Shown: positions 51,779-60,353 of the stretch, in pieces
How the letters are laid out: every line of letters starts with the position of its first letter
How positions within the stretch are numbered: position 1 is the first letter of the stretch
The notes under the pieces: generated by a model
Databases searched by the model: none
Seen by the model: only the letters and a program-made list of their open reading frames with translations
Told to the model about the DNA's origin: nothing
Origin: Burkholderiaceae bacterium
GTDB lineage: Bacteria; Pseudomonadota; Gammaproteobacteria; Burkholderiales; Burkholderiaceae_C
DNA length: 64,000 nucleotides
Reading direction: 5' to 3'
Assembly (NCBI GenBank): GCA_024235895.1
Contig: JACKLM010000003.1
Coordinates: 1-64,000, forward strand
Position numbers and translations under genes: made by a program

Positions 51779-52930
51779 CTACTTGGACTCGTCGTTCAAT
51801 TCATAGCTGGTGCTGCGCCCGCCCGCGGCAGACTTGCGCAACACGCCGCGTGCCAGCAGGTCCGTGATGTCTCGCAGGGCGGTGTCTGGCGAACACTTGG
51901 CGATCGCCGCCCACTTGCTGCTGGTGAGCTTGCCCTCGAAGCCATCCAGCAGCCTGTTGACCAGCTTCACCTGTCGCTCGTTCAATGGCGTCGAGGTGGG
52001 TGCGCCCCATCGTTGCCAAAACCGCGTCTTGGCCAGCACGGCATCCAGAGTGTGCTGTGCCTGGTCGACGGCGCGATGCAGCGTGGCGAGGAACCAGGCA
52101 AGCCACTCGGTGACATCCAGCGATTGCTTTTGAGTGCGCTCCAGGACGTCGTAGTAGGCCTTGCGCTCACGCTGGATCTGCGCCGACAGGCTGTAGAAGC
52201 GCTGTGGGCTGCCATCCGCACGGGCCAGGAACAGATCGCCGACGGCACGCGCGATGCGGCCGTTGCCATCGTCGAACGGATGCAGCGTGACGAACCACAG
52301 GTGCGCGAGCCCGGCCTTGATCAGTGGCGGCTCGCTTGACGCGCTGTTGGCCCAGGCCAGAAACCGAGCAGCTTCCGACTCCAGCCGATCGGCTGGCGGC
52401 GCCTCGAAGTGCACGCGTTGACGCCCCAGCGGCCCAGAGACCACCTGCATCGGGCCGGTGGCATCGTCGCGCCAGCCGCCCACGTTGATCCGGACCAGGC
52501 CCGAATAGCCCGTGGGGAAGAGCGCTGCGTGCCACCCGAACAGGCGATCCCTGGTGACCGGCAAACTGCAGTTGGAGGTGGCGTCGAGCACCATTTCGAC
52601 CACGCCCTCGACGTGACGGTCCACCGGGGCCAGGGCGCCGATGTCGACGCCGAGGCGGCGGGCGATGGAGGAGCGCACAGACTCGACGTTGAGCTGTTCG
52701 CCCTCGATCTCGCTAGTCTTGACGACGTCTTCGGTCAGCGCCGACAGGCTGGCCTGATCGCGCAGAGCCATGCCGACATCGGCCAGTCGTCCCATCAACA
52801 GACCCTGGGCGCGGCTGACGTCGGCCAACGAGCGAGCCAGGGTAGCCAGGTCGTAGCGCCAACTTGGCCAGTCGTCGGCCTGCCAGATGTAAGTGTAATC
52901 GCCGCTTGGCATGCGGAGATTATGGGTCAC
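51779..52930 (-). CDS. Fic-family AMP-transferase with DUF4172 N-terminal domain
   Basis: 383 residues. The DUF4172 start TYIWQADDWPSWRYDLATLA leads to the inhibitory motif TSEIEGE (72-78), then the Fic core with the catalytic motif HPFDDGNGRIAR (H217 to R225). The C-terminal about 80 residues form a winged helix (SKWAAIAKCSPDTALRDITDLLARGVL). Fic enzymes transfer AMP to hydroxyl side chains; the glutamate of the inhibitory helix blocks ATP binding until released, here in cis. All catalytic residues are present. It is the largest cargo gene of the island; proteins of this type are common on mobile elements. Confidence 0.9.
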   Translation of the reverse strand: MTHNLRMPSGDYTYIWQADDWPSWRYDLATLARSLADVSRAQGLLMGRLADVGMALRDQASLSALTEDVVKTSEIEGEQLNVESVRSSIARRLGVDIGALAPVDRHVEGVVEMVLDATSNCSLPVTRDRLFGWHAALFPTGYSGLVRINVGGWRDDATGPMQVVSGPLGRQRVHFEAPPADRLESEAARFLAWANSASSEPPLIKAGLAHLWFVTLHPFDDGNGRIARAVGDLFLARADGSPQRFYSLSAQIQRERKAYYDVLERTQKQSLDVTEWLAWFLATLHRAVDQAQHTLDAVLAKTRFWQRWGAPTSTPLNERQVKLVNRLLDGFEGKLTSSKWAAIAKCSPDTALRDITDLLARGVLRKSAAGGRSTSYELNDESK

Positions 52931-53014
52931 ATTCTCCGCGCGTTCAAGTTATTCGACGCACTTCTTGCGGCGATAGGGCGCTCTTTTCGCCGCACAGCTG
53001 CTGGTGCGGACAAG

Positions 53015-53043
53015 GGTTCGATTCCGGAAATGGGAATTGAACC
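53015..53043. repeat. Inverted repeat of two tRNA T-arm-like sequences
   Basis: GGTTCGATTCC (53015-53025) faces GGAATTGAACC (53033-53043), with one mismatch. Each arm looks like a TpsiC arm (GGTTCRATTCC). The left arm continues leftward as GCGGACAAG, like the tmRNA 3' region. Confidence 0.6.
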
Positions 53044-53280
53044 TAGATCCGGCAGTTGACCGCTTTCCTCCGCATGCAACCTCTTGACGTGCTTGACGAA
53101 AGTGGCCACGACGCTGCTCACCTGTCGGGTGAGCGCGCTGCGCACCCGATCGAGCCGCCCTCGACCACGCTGGCGGCGTTGCAAATCCTCGCGATGGCAC
53201 GAGCCATCGCTGCGGTTTGCGCCTTGCCAGCGCGGCCGATGACGGCCCGCTCGGGCGCGCCCAACTGCCGGATCTAGGTT
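53040..53280. repeat. Inverted 19-base repeats enclosing about 200 bases
   Basis: AACCTAGATCCGGCAGTTG at 53040-53058 is the exact reverse complement of 53262-53280. The interior shows no gene. This could be a small inverted-repeat element or a rearranged attachment site. Confidence 0.6.
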
Positions 53281-53469
53281 GAACCGGGCCAGCCGTCCGC
53301 AAGGTTCAGGCACCCCCGTAGCCGACCGCTTGCCAGCGGAAACCGCAGAAATACCCCCGAAATTGGTCTGTCAAGCCCCGTTTTTCGCTGGAATTGGCGG
53401 CAATCTGCAACTTGCCGAGACCTCGGTTTCGCGCTGACTCAACGCGGTTTAGGACCGGCTGCCAACCCA

Positions 53470-53508
53470 CCACCATCTACAAGGGGTCGGATGATCTCCG
53501 GGCCCCTT
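53470..53508. repeat. Right attachment-site repeat
   Basis: A copy of the ssrA 3' CCACCA, the TCTACAAGGG spacer and the terminator. It differs from the left copy at 53485 (G for C) and has one extra C in the opposite arm, so the hairpin is kept by compensation. It is followed by TTTTC. Confidence 0.8.
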
Positions 53509-53677
53509 TTCTTGGCCGGGATTGCCGCGGGCTGCCGCCCTCGTCACTGCCGCTGCCGGCCCGTTGCCGCCGGTCTGCGGGGCCTCTTCTGTGGGGCGCG
53601 TGCGACGACCGCGCGTGCCAAGGCCTCCGCGTACCCTTGCCCTCCATGCACGCGGGCAGTGCCCAGGGCTCTCGCCA

Positions 53678-53708
53678 GACACGAACCGTCCGCACGACGG
53701 TTCGTGTC
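53678..53708. terminator. Perfect 13-base hairpin downstream of the NIT-GGDEF gene
   Basis: GACACGAACCGTC and GACGGTTCGTGTC flank a 5-base loop. It lies 33 bases past the stop of the minus-strand cyclase gene. There is no T tract; it may be an mRNA 3' stabiliser or a dispersed palindrome. Confidence 0.45.
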
Positions 53709-53740
53709 CGGGCTCGCTCCCGGGCGTCGCCGCCGGCCCT

Positions 53741-55339
53741 TCAACCGTGCACCAGCCGCAGCCCTTCCGCGGCCGCCGGCGCATCGCTGGCGCGGCACAC
53801 GCGGTTGCGGCCTCCGGCCTTGGCGCGGTACAGCGCGGCGTCGGCGCGGTCGAACAGGCGCCCGAGGTCGTCGCCGGTGCTTGCCTGCGCGACGCCGAAG
53901 CTCGCCGTCAGCCGCCGCGGGCGGCCGAAGTCGTGCTGCTCGAGGGCGCGGCGCAGCTTGTCGGCAAGCTGCGCCGCGGCGGCCTCGTCGGTCTCGGGCG
54001 CCAGCACGACGAATTCCTCGCCGCCCCAGCGCGCGAACAGGTCCTCGGCACGCATCGTGCGCCGCACGAGCAGCGCCACCTCTCGCAGCGCAGTGTCGCC
54101 GGCGGCGTGGCCGTGCTCGTCGTTGATGCGCTTGAAGTGGTCGATGTCGAGCAACAGGATCGCCAGGGGCCGGGCGTGGCGCTGCGCGCGCAACAGCTCG
54201 GCGTGCGCCAGCGGCTCGAAGCCGCGCCGGTTCAGCGCCCGCGTCAGCGGGTCGGTGCTGGCCTGCGTGCTCAGGTGCTCGACGCGCTCGACCAGGTGCA
54301 TGAAGCCGCCGTGCAGGTCGCCGGCATCGGTGTCGCCGGCGTCCAGCCGCGCCAGCAGCGCGCGCGTCTCGCGCCCGAGCCGGTCCACCGTCAGCATCAG
54401 GCGGCGCAACGACGCGAGCACGATCCAGCACGACCCGATCCAGCCGGCGACGACGAGCAGCACCCGCGCGATCAGCCCTGCGGTCGCCTCGCGAGCGACG
54501 GCGTCGGCCCGCTCGCGCGCGGCCGCCATCCCCTGGTCGCCGGCGCGTTGCAGATGGTCCATGGCGGCGGCTACGGTATCGAACCAGGCCTGGGCGGCGT
54601 CGAGGTCCGCGCCCGCCGGGGCGCGACCGAGCGCATCGACCGCCTCGCGCACGTCGCCGAACGCCGGGCCCACCAGCACGGCGTCGACGCGCCCGGCCTG
54701 CACCGGGTCGGCGGCGTGAGCGGTCTCGAGGCTGCGCGCGGCCGTGGCCTCGACCACCGCGAGCTGCTCGCGCGCCCGCGCCGCCAGCGCCTGCCGCGGT
54801 TCGCCCTGCGCCAGTCCGCGCGCGCCTAGCGCCCGCAGCGACCCGAGCGTCTCCTTGGTCCGCAGCAGCTCCGATTGCGCCAGCAGCGCCTTGCGCAGCG
54901 TGGCGTCGCCCGTGTCGCGCGCCTGCTCGGCGACGCGGCCCAGCAGGCGGTCGATCGCTGCCGTGTAGTAGCCGCGCACGGCGAGTGGATCGCTGCCGCT
55001 CGTGCTCCAGTGGCGGCGCTGCATGCGCAGCGGCGCCAGTTCGTCTTCGCCGATCGCCCCCGCGTCCAGCGCCGCGCGCTGTGCGGCGTCGGTGCGCGGA
55101 TACTGGCCGACGACCGGGCCTTGCGCGTCGGCGACGTCGACCGACATCCCCGCCAGCCCGCGCTCGCGCTGCAGCTCGTGGACCAGCTCGGACAAGGCGT
55201 GCAGGCCCTCGAACGATCGGACGACTTCGCGCGCTTCGCGCAGCAGGCCCAGCTCGGCACGCAGCAGCAGCGCCAGCCCGATGACGAGGCCGCCGATCGC
55301 GACCAGGCCGACGATGCGGATATGGGTCTTGAGTCTCAT
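53741..55339 (-). CDS. Membrane diguanylate cyclase with NIT-like sensor
   Basis: 532 residues. A first membrane helix (IRIVGLVAIGGLVIGLALLL) is followed by a helical periplasmic domain with ELVHELQRERGLAGMSV, the ERG motif of NIT (nitrate/nitrite-sensing-like) domains. A second helix (VLLVVAGWIGSCWIVLASL) lies near 305-325. The C-terminal GGDEF domain has DPLTRALNRRGF, LDIDHFKRINDEHGHAAGD and RWGGEEFVVL, with an inhibitory I-site RAED five residues before. It should therefore make c-di-GMP under product inhibition. ATG 55339 is preferred over an ATG 11 codons upstream. It is divergent from glgC. Confidence 0.87.
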   Translation of the reverse strand: MRLKTHIRIVGLVAIGGLVIGLALLLRAELGLLREAREVVRSFEGLHALSELVHELQRERGLAGMSVDVADAQGPVVGQYPRTDAAQRAALDAGAIGEDELAPLRMQRRHWSTSGSDPLAVRGYYTAAIDRLLGRVAEQARDTGDATLRKALLAQSELLRTKETLGSLRALGARGLAQGEPRQALAARAREQLAVVEATAARSLETAHAADPVQAGRVDAVLVGPAFGDVREAVDALGRAPAGADLDAAQAWFDTVAAAMDHLQRAGDQGMAAARERADAVAREATAGLIARVLLVVAGWIGSCWIVLASLRRLMLTVDRLGRETRALLARLDAGDTDAGDLHGGFMHLVERVEHLSTQASTDPLTRALNRRGFEPLAHAELLRAQRHARPLAILLLDIDHFKRINDEHGHAAGDTALREVALLVRRTMRAEDLFARWGGEEFVVLAPETDEAAAAQLADKLRRALEQHDFGRPRRLTASFGVAQASTGDDLGRLFDRADAALYRAKAGGRNRVCRASDAPAAAEGLRLVHG

Positions 55340-55550
55340 GCAGGGGCTGGCGACGGGACGGAGCCGCGCCATGATACCGGCTGGGGTGTGCGGGGCGGCG
55401 CGGCAGTCTTAGACTCGATGCTCCCGCATCGTCACGCGGGCATCGACGGGGTCCTTCGGCACCTCGCCCGCCATCCGGGGCGGCGGGTGCTGCGGGTCGT
55501 CCGCAGTTCCTGCGCCCTGACCGGGGGGGGCGCTGATCCGGGGAGCGACG

Positions 55551-56816
55551 ATGGCGATCGGGCATCAGGATACCTTCTGCCAGCACACCTACGCGGTGGT
55601 GCTCGCCGGCGGGCGCGGGTCGCGGCTCGGGCCGCTGACCGACCGCCGGGCCAAGCCCGCGGTGCCGTTCGCCGGCAAGCTCAAGATCATCGACTTCGCG
55701 CTGAGCAACTGCGTCAACTCCGGCGTGCGCCGCATCGCCGTGCTGACGCAGTACAAGTCGCAGAGCCTGATCCGCCACGTCGAGCGCGGCTGGGGCTTTC
55801 TCGCCGGCAGCCTGGGCGAGTACGTCGACGTCGTGCCGGCGCAGCAGCAGACCGGCGCCGCGTGGTACTGCGGCACCGCGGACGCGGTGTGGCAGAACCG
55901 CGACCTGATCGCCGAGGCCGACCCGCGCCATGTGCTGGTGCTCGGGGGCGACCATGTCTACAAGATGAACTACGCGGCCATGCTCGCCGAGCACATCGCG
56001 CGCAAGGCCACGGCGAGCGTGGCCTGCATCGAGGTGCCGCTGCACGAGGCCTCGTCCTACGGCATCGTCAGGGTCGATGCCGAGGACCGCATCGTCGGCT
56101 TCGACGAGAAGCCCGCGCGGCCGCAGCCGCTGCCCGGGCGGCCGGGGCGGGCGCTGGCGAGCATGGGGATCTACCTGTTCGATGCCGGCGTGCTGCACGA
56201 CGCGCTGGCGCGCGACGCCGCCGATCCGGGGTCGACGCACGATTTCGGCCACGACCTGATCCCGGCGCTGATCGGCCGCGAGCGGCTGCACGCGCACCGC
56301 TTCGAGCGCAGCTGCGTCAACATGGTCGACGACCGGCCGTACTGGCGCGACGTCGGCACCGTCGACGCCTACTGGGCCGCCAACATGGACCTGACGCAGG
56401 TCCAGCCCGAGCTCAACCTGTACGACGACGACTGGCCGATCCTGAGCCTGCAGCGCCAGCTGCCGCCGGCGAAGTTCGTCTTCGACGACGAGCGCCGGCG
56501 CGGCGTGGCGCTGCAGTCGCTGGTGGCCGGCGGCTGCATCGTCAGCGGCGCGACGGTGCGGCGCTCGATCCTGTTCGCCAAGGTGCGCGTCGAGGCGGGC
56601 TCGCTGATCGAGGATTCGCTGGTGCTGCCCAACGTCGTCGCCGGGCCCGGGGTGACGCTGCAGCGTGTGATCGTCGACAAGCACTGCCGGCTGCCCGAGG
56701 GCTTCCACGCCGGCGTCGACCCGGTGGCCGACCGCGCGCGCGGCTTCCACCTCAGCCCCGGCGGCATCACGCTGGTGACGGCCGACATGCTGGGCCAGCC
56801 GTCGCGCATCGGCTGA
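55551..56816 (+). CDS. glgC: Glucose-1-phosphate adenylyltransferase
   Basis: 421 residues. It makes ADP-glucose for glycogen synthesis. The nucleotidyltransferase start [25 protein letters not shown] is diagnostic, and the activator/effector lysine in KPAVPFAGK is present. [10 protein letters not shown] and [11 protein letters not shown] follow, then the C-terminal left-handed beta helix ([20 protein letters not shown]). GGGAG 5 bases before ATG 55551 supports the start. Unusually it stands alone, with no glgA, glgB or glgP next to it. Confidence 0.94.
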   Translation: MAIGHQDTFCQHTYAVVLAGGRGSRLGPLTDRRAKPAVPFAGKLKIIDFALSNCVNSGVRRIAVLTQYKSQSLIRHVERGWGFLAGSLGEYVDVVPAQQQTGAAWYCGTADAVWQNRDLIAEADPRHVLVLGGDHVYKMNYAAMLAEHIARKATASVACIEVPLHEASSYGIVRVDAEDRIVGFDEKPARPQPLPGRPGRALASMGIYLFDAGVLHDALARDAADPGSTHDFGHDLIPALIGRERLHAHRFERSCVNMVDDRPYWRDVGTVDAYWAANMDLTQVQPELNLYDDDWPILSLQRQLPPAKFVFDDERRRGVALQSLVAGGCIVSGATVRRSILFAKVRVEAGSLIEDSLVLPNVVAGPGVTLQRVIVDKHCRLPEGFHAGVDPVADRARGFHLSPGGITLVTADMLGQPSRIG

Positions 56817-56828
56817 GGGCCGCCGCCG

Positions 56829-56850
56829 GCGACGCCGCGCGCGGCGTCGC
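56829..56850. terminator. 22-base palindrome between convergent glgC and ferritin-like gene
   Basis: GCGACGCCG and CGGCGTCGC pair around CGCG, 13 bases after the glgC stop. It is a candidate two-way terminator, without T tracts. Confidence 0.45.
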
Positions 56851-56874
56851 GCGCCGTCGCCGGCCGGGCTGCGT

Positions 56875-57162
56875 TCAGTCGTGGTCCAGCGGCTTGTCGG
56901 TGAACAGATACTCGCGCAGCTCCTTGTCGAAGGTCGGGTCCTGGCGCCGGATCCACTCCAGCACCATCGCCGCGTGCTCCTTCTCCTCGTCGCGGTTGTG
57001 CGCCAGGATCTTTTTCAGCGTCTCGTCCTTGCAGACGTCGACGCGCTGGTTGTACCAGTCGACCGCCTCCAGCTCCTCCATCAACGAAACGATCGCGCGG
57101 TGCATGTCGCGCGTGGCGTCGGAGAGTTCGGAAGTCGGTTCGTGGTAGCCCTCGTTGGCCAT
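56875..57162 (-). CDS. EncFtn-like ferritin (two-helix), without encapsulin cargo peptide
   Basis: 95 residues. It matches the encapsulated-ferritin family: HRAIVSLMEELEAVDWYNQR on the first long helix and LAHNRDEEKEHAAMVLEWIRR on the second. Candidate ferroxidase ligands are E30 and the E60-x-x-H63 pair, spaced as in EncFtn, where the site forms between subunits of a ring. The C-terminus stops at LFTDKPLDHD and lacks the short targeting peptide that loads EncFtn into encapsulin. No encapsulin gene is in the window. It may oxidise iron or act in stress defence as a free oligomer. A start upstream would add an unconserved basic stretch. Confidence 0.8.
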   Translation of the reverse strand: MANEGYHEPTSELSDATRDMHRAIVSLMEELEAVDWYNQRVDVCKDETLKKILAHNRDEEKEHAAMVLEWIRRQDPTFDKELREYLFTDKPLDHD

Positions 57163-57221
57163 GGATACGCTCCATCGTGGTCTTCGGGGCACCGATCTTA
57201 GCGGTCGCGACGCGCGCGCTC

Positions 57222-58421
57222 TCAGGCCTCGGTCAGCCCCAGCCGCTGGCTCTCGGAGAAGACCGGGCGGTGTTCCTCGCCCTGCGCCGTCACGAGGCAG
57301 GAGCGGCCCTGGCGCTTGGCCTCGTACAGCGCCTGGTCGGCGCGCCGCAGCGCCTCGTCGACGGTCTCGCCGGCGCGCGTCTGCACGAGGCCGAAGCTCA
57401 GCCCCAGGCGTGGCAGCCGCTGCGCCGGCGCGTGCGACTGGATGCGCTGCAGCAGCCGGTCGGCGACGCCGACGGCCTGCCGCAGCGTGACGTCGGCCAG
57501 CAGCAGCGCGAACTCGTCGCCGCCCAGCCGGCCGGCGATGTCGCCCGCGCGCAGCGTCTCGCGCAGCCCCGCACCGACGAGCTGCAGCGCGCGGTCGCCG
57601 GCGGCGTGGCCGAGGCGGTCGTTGAGGGTCTTGAAGTGATCGACGTCGAACAGCAGCAGCACCGGCGCGTGCCCCGCGTGCAGCAGGCGCGCCGCCAGCA
57701 GCTCGAAGTGGCGCCGGTTGGCGATGCCGGTCAGCGTGTCGGTGTAGGCCAGCACCTGCAGCCGCCGGCGCGAGTCGACCAGCTCGCGCGCGGTGCGCTC
57801 GTTCATCATCGCCAGCAGCGTGAAGCCGACCACCGCCAGCGGCGCGATCGCCCCCAGCGTGCGCAGGTCCAGCCCGCCCGCGGCCGGGTCGCCGGCGCCG
57901 GCCATCCAGGCCACGCCAGGCGCCAGCGCAGCCAGCCCGACCGCGCCGCCGGTCAGGCGCAGCGCGCCGGCGTCGTCGCTGCTGCGTCCGGCTGCGAGCA
58001 TCGCCGCGACGTACAGGTGCAGCAGCAGCGCGGCGATCCCGGGCAGCAGCGGCGCCCCGGCCGGCACCGGGTCGAGCAGGCGGACGACGATCGCCACCGC
58101 GGCTGCTGCCGCCAGTGCCAGCATGTCGAGGCGCTCGTCACCGGGCAGCGCCAGCCGCGCGTGGAATTGCCGCGTGCCGGCCAGCAGCAGCAACGGCCAC
58201 GCCAGCAGCAGCAGCTCCTGCGCCGCGGCCGGCAGGGTCGGCGCGCCGGGGGTGGCAGACCAGGGCGCGAGCGCGATGGCCGCTGCGCCGCTGGCGAGCG
58301 CGGCCGACCACGCGGCCCATCCGCGCAGCCGGCGCTGGCGGATGCCGCTGCGCAGCACCGCCAGCGCCGCCGCGGCGACGGCGGCGGCGGCGGACAGCAG
58401 GGCGACGGTGGGCTGGTCCAT
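57222..58421 (-). CDS. Membrane diguanylate cyclase (GGDEF)
   Basis: 399 residues. The N-terminal half has about six or seven hydrophobic helices (for example [14 protein letters not shown] and [18 protein letters not shown]), an uncharacterised membrane sensor. The GGDEF domain (about 235-385) has [35 protein letters not shown] and [12 protein letters not shown], with an inhibitory I-site RAGD five residues before the signature. It should be an active, product-inhibited cyclase. ATG 58421 (MDQPTVALL) is chosen; the longer frame is not conserved. It is divergent from the AIM24-like operon. Confidence 0.87.
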   Translation of the reverse strand: MDQPTVALLSAAAAVAAAALAVLRSGIRQRRLRGWAAWSAALASGAAAIALAPWSATPGAPTLPAAAQELLLLAWPLLLLAGTRQFHARLALPGDERLDMLALAAAAAVAIVVRLLDPVPAGAPLLPGIAALLLHLYVAAMLAAGRSSDDAGALRLTGGAVGLAALAPGVAWMAGAGDPAAGGLDLRTLGAIAPLAVVGFTLLAMMNERTARELVDSRRRLQVLAYTDTLTGIANRRHFELLAARLLHAGHAPVLLLFDVDHFKTLNDRLGHAAGDRALQLVGAGLRETLRAGDIAGRLGGDEFALLLADVTLRQAVGVADRLLQRIQSHAPAQRLPRLGLSFGLVQTRAGETVDEALRRADQALYEAKRQGRSCLVTAQGEEHRPVFSESQRLGLTEA

Positions 58422-58524
58422 CGCCGCATTCTGCGAGCCGCGGCCGCGAACCGTGCAACCAGATGCGACACGCGCGGCCGTTACCATCGATGCCTGGTGC
58501 GGCGTGGAGCCGCGGAGGACGGCG

Positions 58525-59340
58525 ATGGGCATGGACGTGGTCGACTACGAGATCCGGGGCGAGGAGATGCAGTTCGTCGAGATCGAGCTCGACCCGGGCG
58601 AGGCGGCGATCGGCGAGGCCGGCAGCATGATGTTCATGGAGACCGGCGTCGCGATGGACACCATCTTCGGCGACGGCTCGGCGGCCCAGGGCGGGCTGCT
58701 GGGCAAGCTGCTCGGTGCCGGCAAGCGGCTGGTGACGGGCGAGTCGCTGTTCACCACCGTTTACACCAACGAGTCGCCCGCCAAGCGGCGCGTCGCTTTC
58801 GCCGCCCCCTACCCGGGCCGCATCGTGCCGATGGACCTGCGCCAGCTCGGCGGCACGCTGATCTGCCAGAAGGACGCCTTCCTGTGCGCGGCGCGCGGGG
58901 TCGCTCTCGGGATCGCGTTCCAGCGCAAGCTCGGCGTCGGCTTCTTCGGCGGCGAGGGCTTCATCATGCAGAAGCTCGACGGCGACGGGCTGGCCTTCGT
59001 GCACGCCGGCGGCACGCTGCTGCGGCGCGAACTGGCCCACGGCGAGTCGCTGCGCGTCGACACCGGCTGCGTCGTCGCCTACACGACGGGAGTCGACTTC
59101 GACATCGAATATGTCGGCAAGGTCAGGACCGCGCTGTTCGGCGGCGAGGGGCTGTTCCTGGCCCGCCTGAGCGGCCCGGGGTCGGTCTGGCTGCAGAGCC
59201 TGCCGTTCTCGCGCCTGGCCTCGCGCGTTTTCGCCGCCGCGCCGCAGGGCGGCGGGCGCCAGCAGGGCGAGGGCTCGGTGCTCGGCGGCTTCGGGGGCGG
59301 CGGGCTGCTCGACGCCGTCCTCGGCGGCGACCGTCGCTGA
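58525..59340 (+). CDS. TIGR00266 / AIM24-family protein
   Basis: 271 residues. [30 protein letters not shown] starts the family domain, followed by the [29 protein letters not shown]ly-rich segment, [26 protein letters not shown] and [15 protein letters not shown]. The fold is a double-stranded beta-helix related to mitochondrial AIM24; the bacterial role is unknown. The Gly-rich C-terminus ([20 protein letters not shown]) is typical. ATG 58525 follows GGAGG (58514-58518) by 6 bases. It heads a three-gene operon with the EI24 protein 10 bases later. Confidence 0.88.
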   Translation: MGMDVVDYEIRGEEMQFVEIELDPGEAAIGEAGSMMFMETGVAMDTIFGDGSAAQGGLLGKLLGAGKRLVTGESLFTTVYTNESPAKRRVAFAAPYPGRIVPMDLRQLGGTLICQKDAFLCAARGVALGIAFQRKLGVGFFGGEGFIMQKLDGDGLAFVHAGGTLLRRELAHGESLRVDTGCVVAYTTGVDFDIEYVGKVRTALFGGEGLFLARLSGPGSVWLQSLPFSRLASRVFAAAPQGGGRQQGEGSVLGGFGGGGLLDAVLGGDRR

Positions 59341-59350
59341 GCGCGCCGCG

Positions 59351-60340
59351 ATGAGCGAGATGCTCGACGCGTTCTGGCGCGCGGCGGCGTACTGCCTGCA
59401 CCCGCGCGTGGTGCTGTGGTCGGTCGCGCCGGTGCTGATCGCGGTGTTGCTGGTCGGCGGGCTGGCCTGGTGGCAGGGCGATGCGATGGTGGCGGCCGTC
59501 CGGGCGACGCTGGAGGGCTGGCCCTGGATGCAGGCGGTGTTCGGCTGGCTCGAGGGTTTCGGCCTGGGCGCCGTGCGCGAGTGGATCGCGCCCGTGCTGC
59601 TGCTGGCGCTTGCGGTGCCGCTGATGGTCGTGCTGGCGCTGGCGCTGGTGGCGATGCTGATGACGCCGGCGATCGTCGGGCTGGTCGCGCAGCGGCGCTT
59701 CCCCGCGCTGCAGCGGCGCGAGGGCGCGGCGTGGTGGCAGGTCTGGGCCTGGTCGCTCGTCTCCGCCGTGATCGCGCTCGTGGTGCTGGCGCTGAGCCTG
59801 CCGCTGTGGCTGCTGCCGCCGGTGGCGCTGGTCCTGCCGCCGCTGGTGTGGGGCTGGCTGACCTACCGCGTCTTCGCCTACGAGGTGCTGTCGGCGCACG
59901 CCAGTGCCGACGAGCGACGGCGCATCATGGGCACGCAGCGCAGCACGCTGCTGGCGATGGGGGTCATCGCCGGTTTCATGGGGGCGGCGCCGACGCTGCT
60001 GTGGGCCGCCGGCGCGGCGACCCTGGTGCTGGCCCCGCTGCTGCTCGTCGTCTCGGTGTGGCTGTACACGCTGGTCTTCGCCTTCGCCGCCGCCTGGTTC
60101 GCGCACTACGCGCTGGCGCAGTTGCAGGCGCTTCGCGATGCCGAGCAGGTGGCCGCGGCGGCGCAGCGGGACATCCCGCTGCTGCTGCCGGTGGCGGACG
60201 GGCCGCCGACCGGTACCGCCGACGCCGGCGCGAGTCCGGATTCCGGTGCGGGCCGGGCACCCGACGGTCGCGACGCCCCGATGCCGGGCGCCGACGATGC
60301 GCCGACGCCTGCAGGCGGTGACGCGCCCCCACAGCGCTGA
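59351..60340 (+). CDS. EI24-domain membrane protein
   Basis: 329 residues. Residues about 5-250 form an EI24/CysZ-like domain with about six helices, such as VVLWSVAPVLIAVLLVGGLAW and WAWSLVSAVIALVVLALSLPLWLL, and the motif YRVFAYEVLSAHAS. CysZ imports sulfate, but this branch is not linked to cys genes here, so transport is only possible. The last 75 residues are a low-complexity Pro/Gly/Asp/Ala tail. It follows the AIM24-like gene by 10 bases and precedes the CinA-like gene by 13 bases, which indicates co-transcription. Confidence 0.84.
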   Translation: MSEMLDAFWRAAAYCLHPRVVLWSVAPVLIAVLLVGGLAWWQGDAMVAAVRATLEGWPWMQAVFGWLEGFGLGAVREWIAPVLLLALAVPLMVVLALALVAMLMTPAIVGLVAQRRFPALQRREGAAWWQVWAWSLVSAVIALVVLALSLPLWLLPPVALVLPPLVWGWLTYRVFAYEVLSAHASADERRRIMGTQRSTLLAMGVIAGFMGAAPTLLWAAGAATLVLAPLLLVVSVWLYTLVFAFAAAWFAHYALAQLQALRDAEQVAAAAQRDIPLLLPVADGPPTGTADAGASPDSGAGRAPDGRDAPMPGADDAPTPAGGDAPPQR

Positions 60341-60353
60341 AGGAGGCTTGTCG

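Larger units (their letters stand above)
50107..53475. mobile_element. Small genomic island inserted at the 3' end of ssrA
   Basis: 3.37 kb between two direct copies of the ssrA 3' end plus terminator. Base composition drops visibly compared with the flanks. The cargo is a HI1419/HI1420-type toxin-antitoxin pair, an orphan DUF1778 protein, an AlpA/excisionase-like HTH protein and a Fic-family enzyme. No integrase, transposase or relaxase was found, so it is a remnant or a satellite mobilised in trans. Extra tmRNA T-arm-like fragments at 51433-51449 and 53006-53022 suggest more than one insertion event. Confidence 0.72.
52931..53740. other. 810-base gap: right end of the island and flank
   Basis: It holds no gene that I can support. 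It contains an inverted repeat with T-arm-like arms (53015-53043), a 19-base inverted repeat pair (53040-53058 and 53262-53280) and the right attachment repeat (53470-53508). A perfect hairpin lies at 53678-53708. An open frame at 53056-53277 (+) gives a protein with no recognisable feature. Confidence 0.5.

Noticed and set aside
53000..53060. A possible degenerate tRNA gene
   Set aside because: Only T-arm-like sequences are present; no acceptor, D or anticodon arm could be folded.
53056..53277. 73-residue plus-strand frame in the island's right end
   Set aside because: No domain, it overlaps the 19-base inverted repeat arms, and no ribosome site precedes it.
56875..58421. An encapsulin operon around the EncFtn-like gene
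   Set aside because: Both neighbours were read: glgC on one side and a GGDEF cyclase on the other. No encapsulin shell protein is present.
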